Shown here in pieces: positions 4,430 through 5,067 of a stretch of DNA of 5,067 nucleotides. A program made the translations under genes and the position numbers. How positions within the stretch are numbered: the first letter of the stretch is position 1; the number at the start of each line of letters is the position of its first letter. The notes beneath the pieces were generated by a model that saw nothing but the letters and a program-made list of their open reading frames with translations, was not told where the DNA came from and searched no databases. The stretch is from assembly GCA_946538445.1 (NCBI GenBank), contig CAMNGO010000161.1, positions 1 to 5,067 on the forward strand. Reading direction: 5' to 3'. The DNA is from an uncultured Lachnospiraceae bacterium. Lineage in GTDB: Bacteria > Bacillota > Clostridia > Lachnospirales > Lachnospiraceae.

Positions 4430-5067
4430 TGCATCCCTCTCCTGATATTCATCCAGTATCCTGCCAACATGGCGGGTCTCAAAAAACATGTCCTTTTTAA
4501 GCCATACAATAATAAAAGTGGCTATAAAAACGATGATCGTCTCAACGCATTTGGTCTCTGAGGTCATGGCAATCTTCTCCTGCATGAAATTAACAAAGAG
4601 ATGGAATATGATGCAGGCCAGGATGGAACGGTCGCTGGCAAGATAGACCCAGGTGATGATGAATCCCATGGGAATGGCGCTGACAAAGAAGTTGATTACA
4701 AAGAGAGGATTCACCATAAGACCTGCCTGGTAGGTTCCTTCGATGAAAATGAGAGGAAAATGCCAGAAAGACCAAATGGCTCCGAAGATGGCCGACTCCC
4801 AGAACCAATTCATATAGTTCCCTATGGAATCCTCACAATAGCCCTTCCAGCCAATCTCCTCCAGGGCGGAAGCTACTATGATGGTGAAAAAGGCACTTGC
4901 CACACCGATTCCCGTAAAGGAGAAATCCTTTGTAAAAGAAAACTGATCTAAAGACTGGCCGAATGCCAGGGACAGCAAGATAGAGCTTGCAACAATAAGG
5001 GCAAAAACCAGAACGGATAAAATCACATTTGCCCATTTTACCTTATAGAATCCCCAAATCTTAACCT
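4409..5067 (-). CDS. CPBP family intramembrane metalloprotease (N-terminus beyond window)
   Basis: 218 residues are visible and the frame is open at base 5067. The GTG at 5024-5026 is probably internal, since VKIWGFYKVKWAN precedes it in frame and resembles the cytosolic loop before a helix in this family. What is seen: a hydrophobic segment ILSVLVFALIVASSILLSL; the first CPBP motif EEIGWKG (visible residues 69-75), with Lys where many members have Arg; the second motif WSFWHFP (98-104, His102); a long hydrophobic stretch; and the third motif FHLFVN (154-159, His155 and Asn159). The two Glu and two His are the proposed metal and catalytic residues. CPBP proteins (relatives of Rce1 and type II CAAX proteases) sit in the membrane. 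In Firmicutes some give bacteriocin self-immunity and many have no known substrate. The C-terminus is a cytosolic, charged tail ending in TEEFA. No bacteriocin gene is visible nearby. The family is secure; the role is open. Confidence 0.9.
   Translation of the reverse strand, partial: VKIWGFYKVKWANVILSVLVFALIVASSILLSLAFGQSLDQFSFTKDFSFTGIGVASAFFTIIVASALEEIGWKGYCEDSIGNYMNWFWESAIFGAIWSFWHFPLIFIEGTYQAGLMVNPLFVINFFVSAIPMGFIITWVYLASDRSILACIIFHLFVNFMQEKIAMTSETKCVETIIVFIATFIIVWLKKDMFFETRHVGRILDEYQERDALTEEFA

Noticed and set aside
4601..4951. 116-codon plus-strand open frame
   Set aside because: It is antisense to the CPBP protease; its composition is an artefact of the membrane-protein codons on the other strand.
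5024..5026. GTG as the true start of the CPBP protease
   Set aside because: The frame stays open upstream to the window edge with plausible family sequence, and there is no Shine-Dalgarno before the GTG.

Overview
The window looks like an ordinary chromosomal segment from a Clostridia-type Firmicute, most likely of the Lachnospiraceae sort. The reasons are strong AGGAGG-type ribosome binding sites, consensus sigma-A promoters (TTGACA/TATAAT), moderate base composition, and protein families typical of anaerobic gut Firmicutes. The genus is inference. I see no insertion sequence, phage module, CRISPR array, tRNA or rRNA.

Left block (1-1985, minus strand). Four tightly packed genes are read leftwards: endonuclease IV (nfo), an ArsC/Spx-fold thioredoxin-like protein whose usual catalytic cysteine is serine, an 88-residue zinc-ribbon protein, and a nitroreductase-family flavoprotein that runs off the left edge. 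Stops and Shine-Dalgarno sequences overlap or nearly abut for the first three, so they should be one operon. An extended -10 promoter lies upstream of nfo.

Middle block (1986-2532, plus strand). Divergent from nfo are two very small genes of 56 and 33 codons. Each has a perfect AAGGAGGT ribosome binding site in an almost identical leader. The first is a soluble-looking peptide of unknown family and the second a single-pass membrane peptide. They end at a bidirectional terminator shared with the next gene.

Redox regulator pair (2533-3620). An HxlR-type winged-helix regulator (minus) is divergent from a flavin reductase/flavoredoxin-like protein (plus). Their intergenic region holds a perfect consensus promoter for the regulator with a dyad in its spacer. 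A second promoter points the other way, and its -10 overlaps the first one's -10. This suggests the regulator controls itself and the flavoprotein. A bidirectional terminator follows.

Right block (3621-5067, minus strand). A P-loop nucleoside/pantothenate-type kinase lies downstream of a CPBP-family intramembrane protease whose N-terminus is beyond the right edge. A perfect TTGACA-N18-TATAAT promoter overlaps the end of the protease gene, so the kinase can be transcribed independently.

The window holds no large unknown system. The most unusual items are the pair of tiny genes, the overlapping opposed promoters, and the cysteine-less ArsC-like protein.
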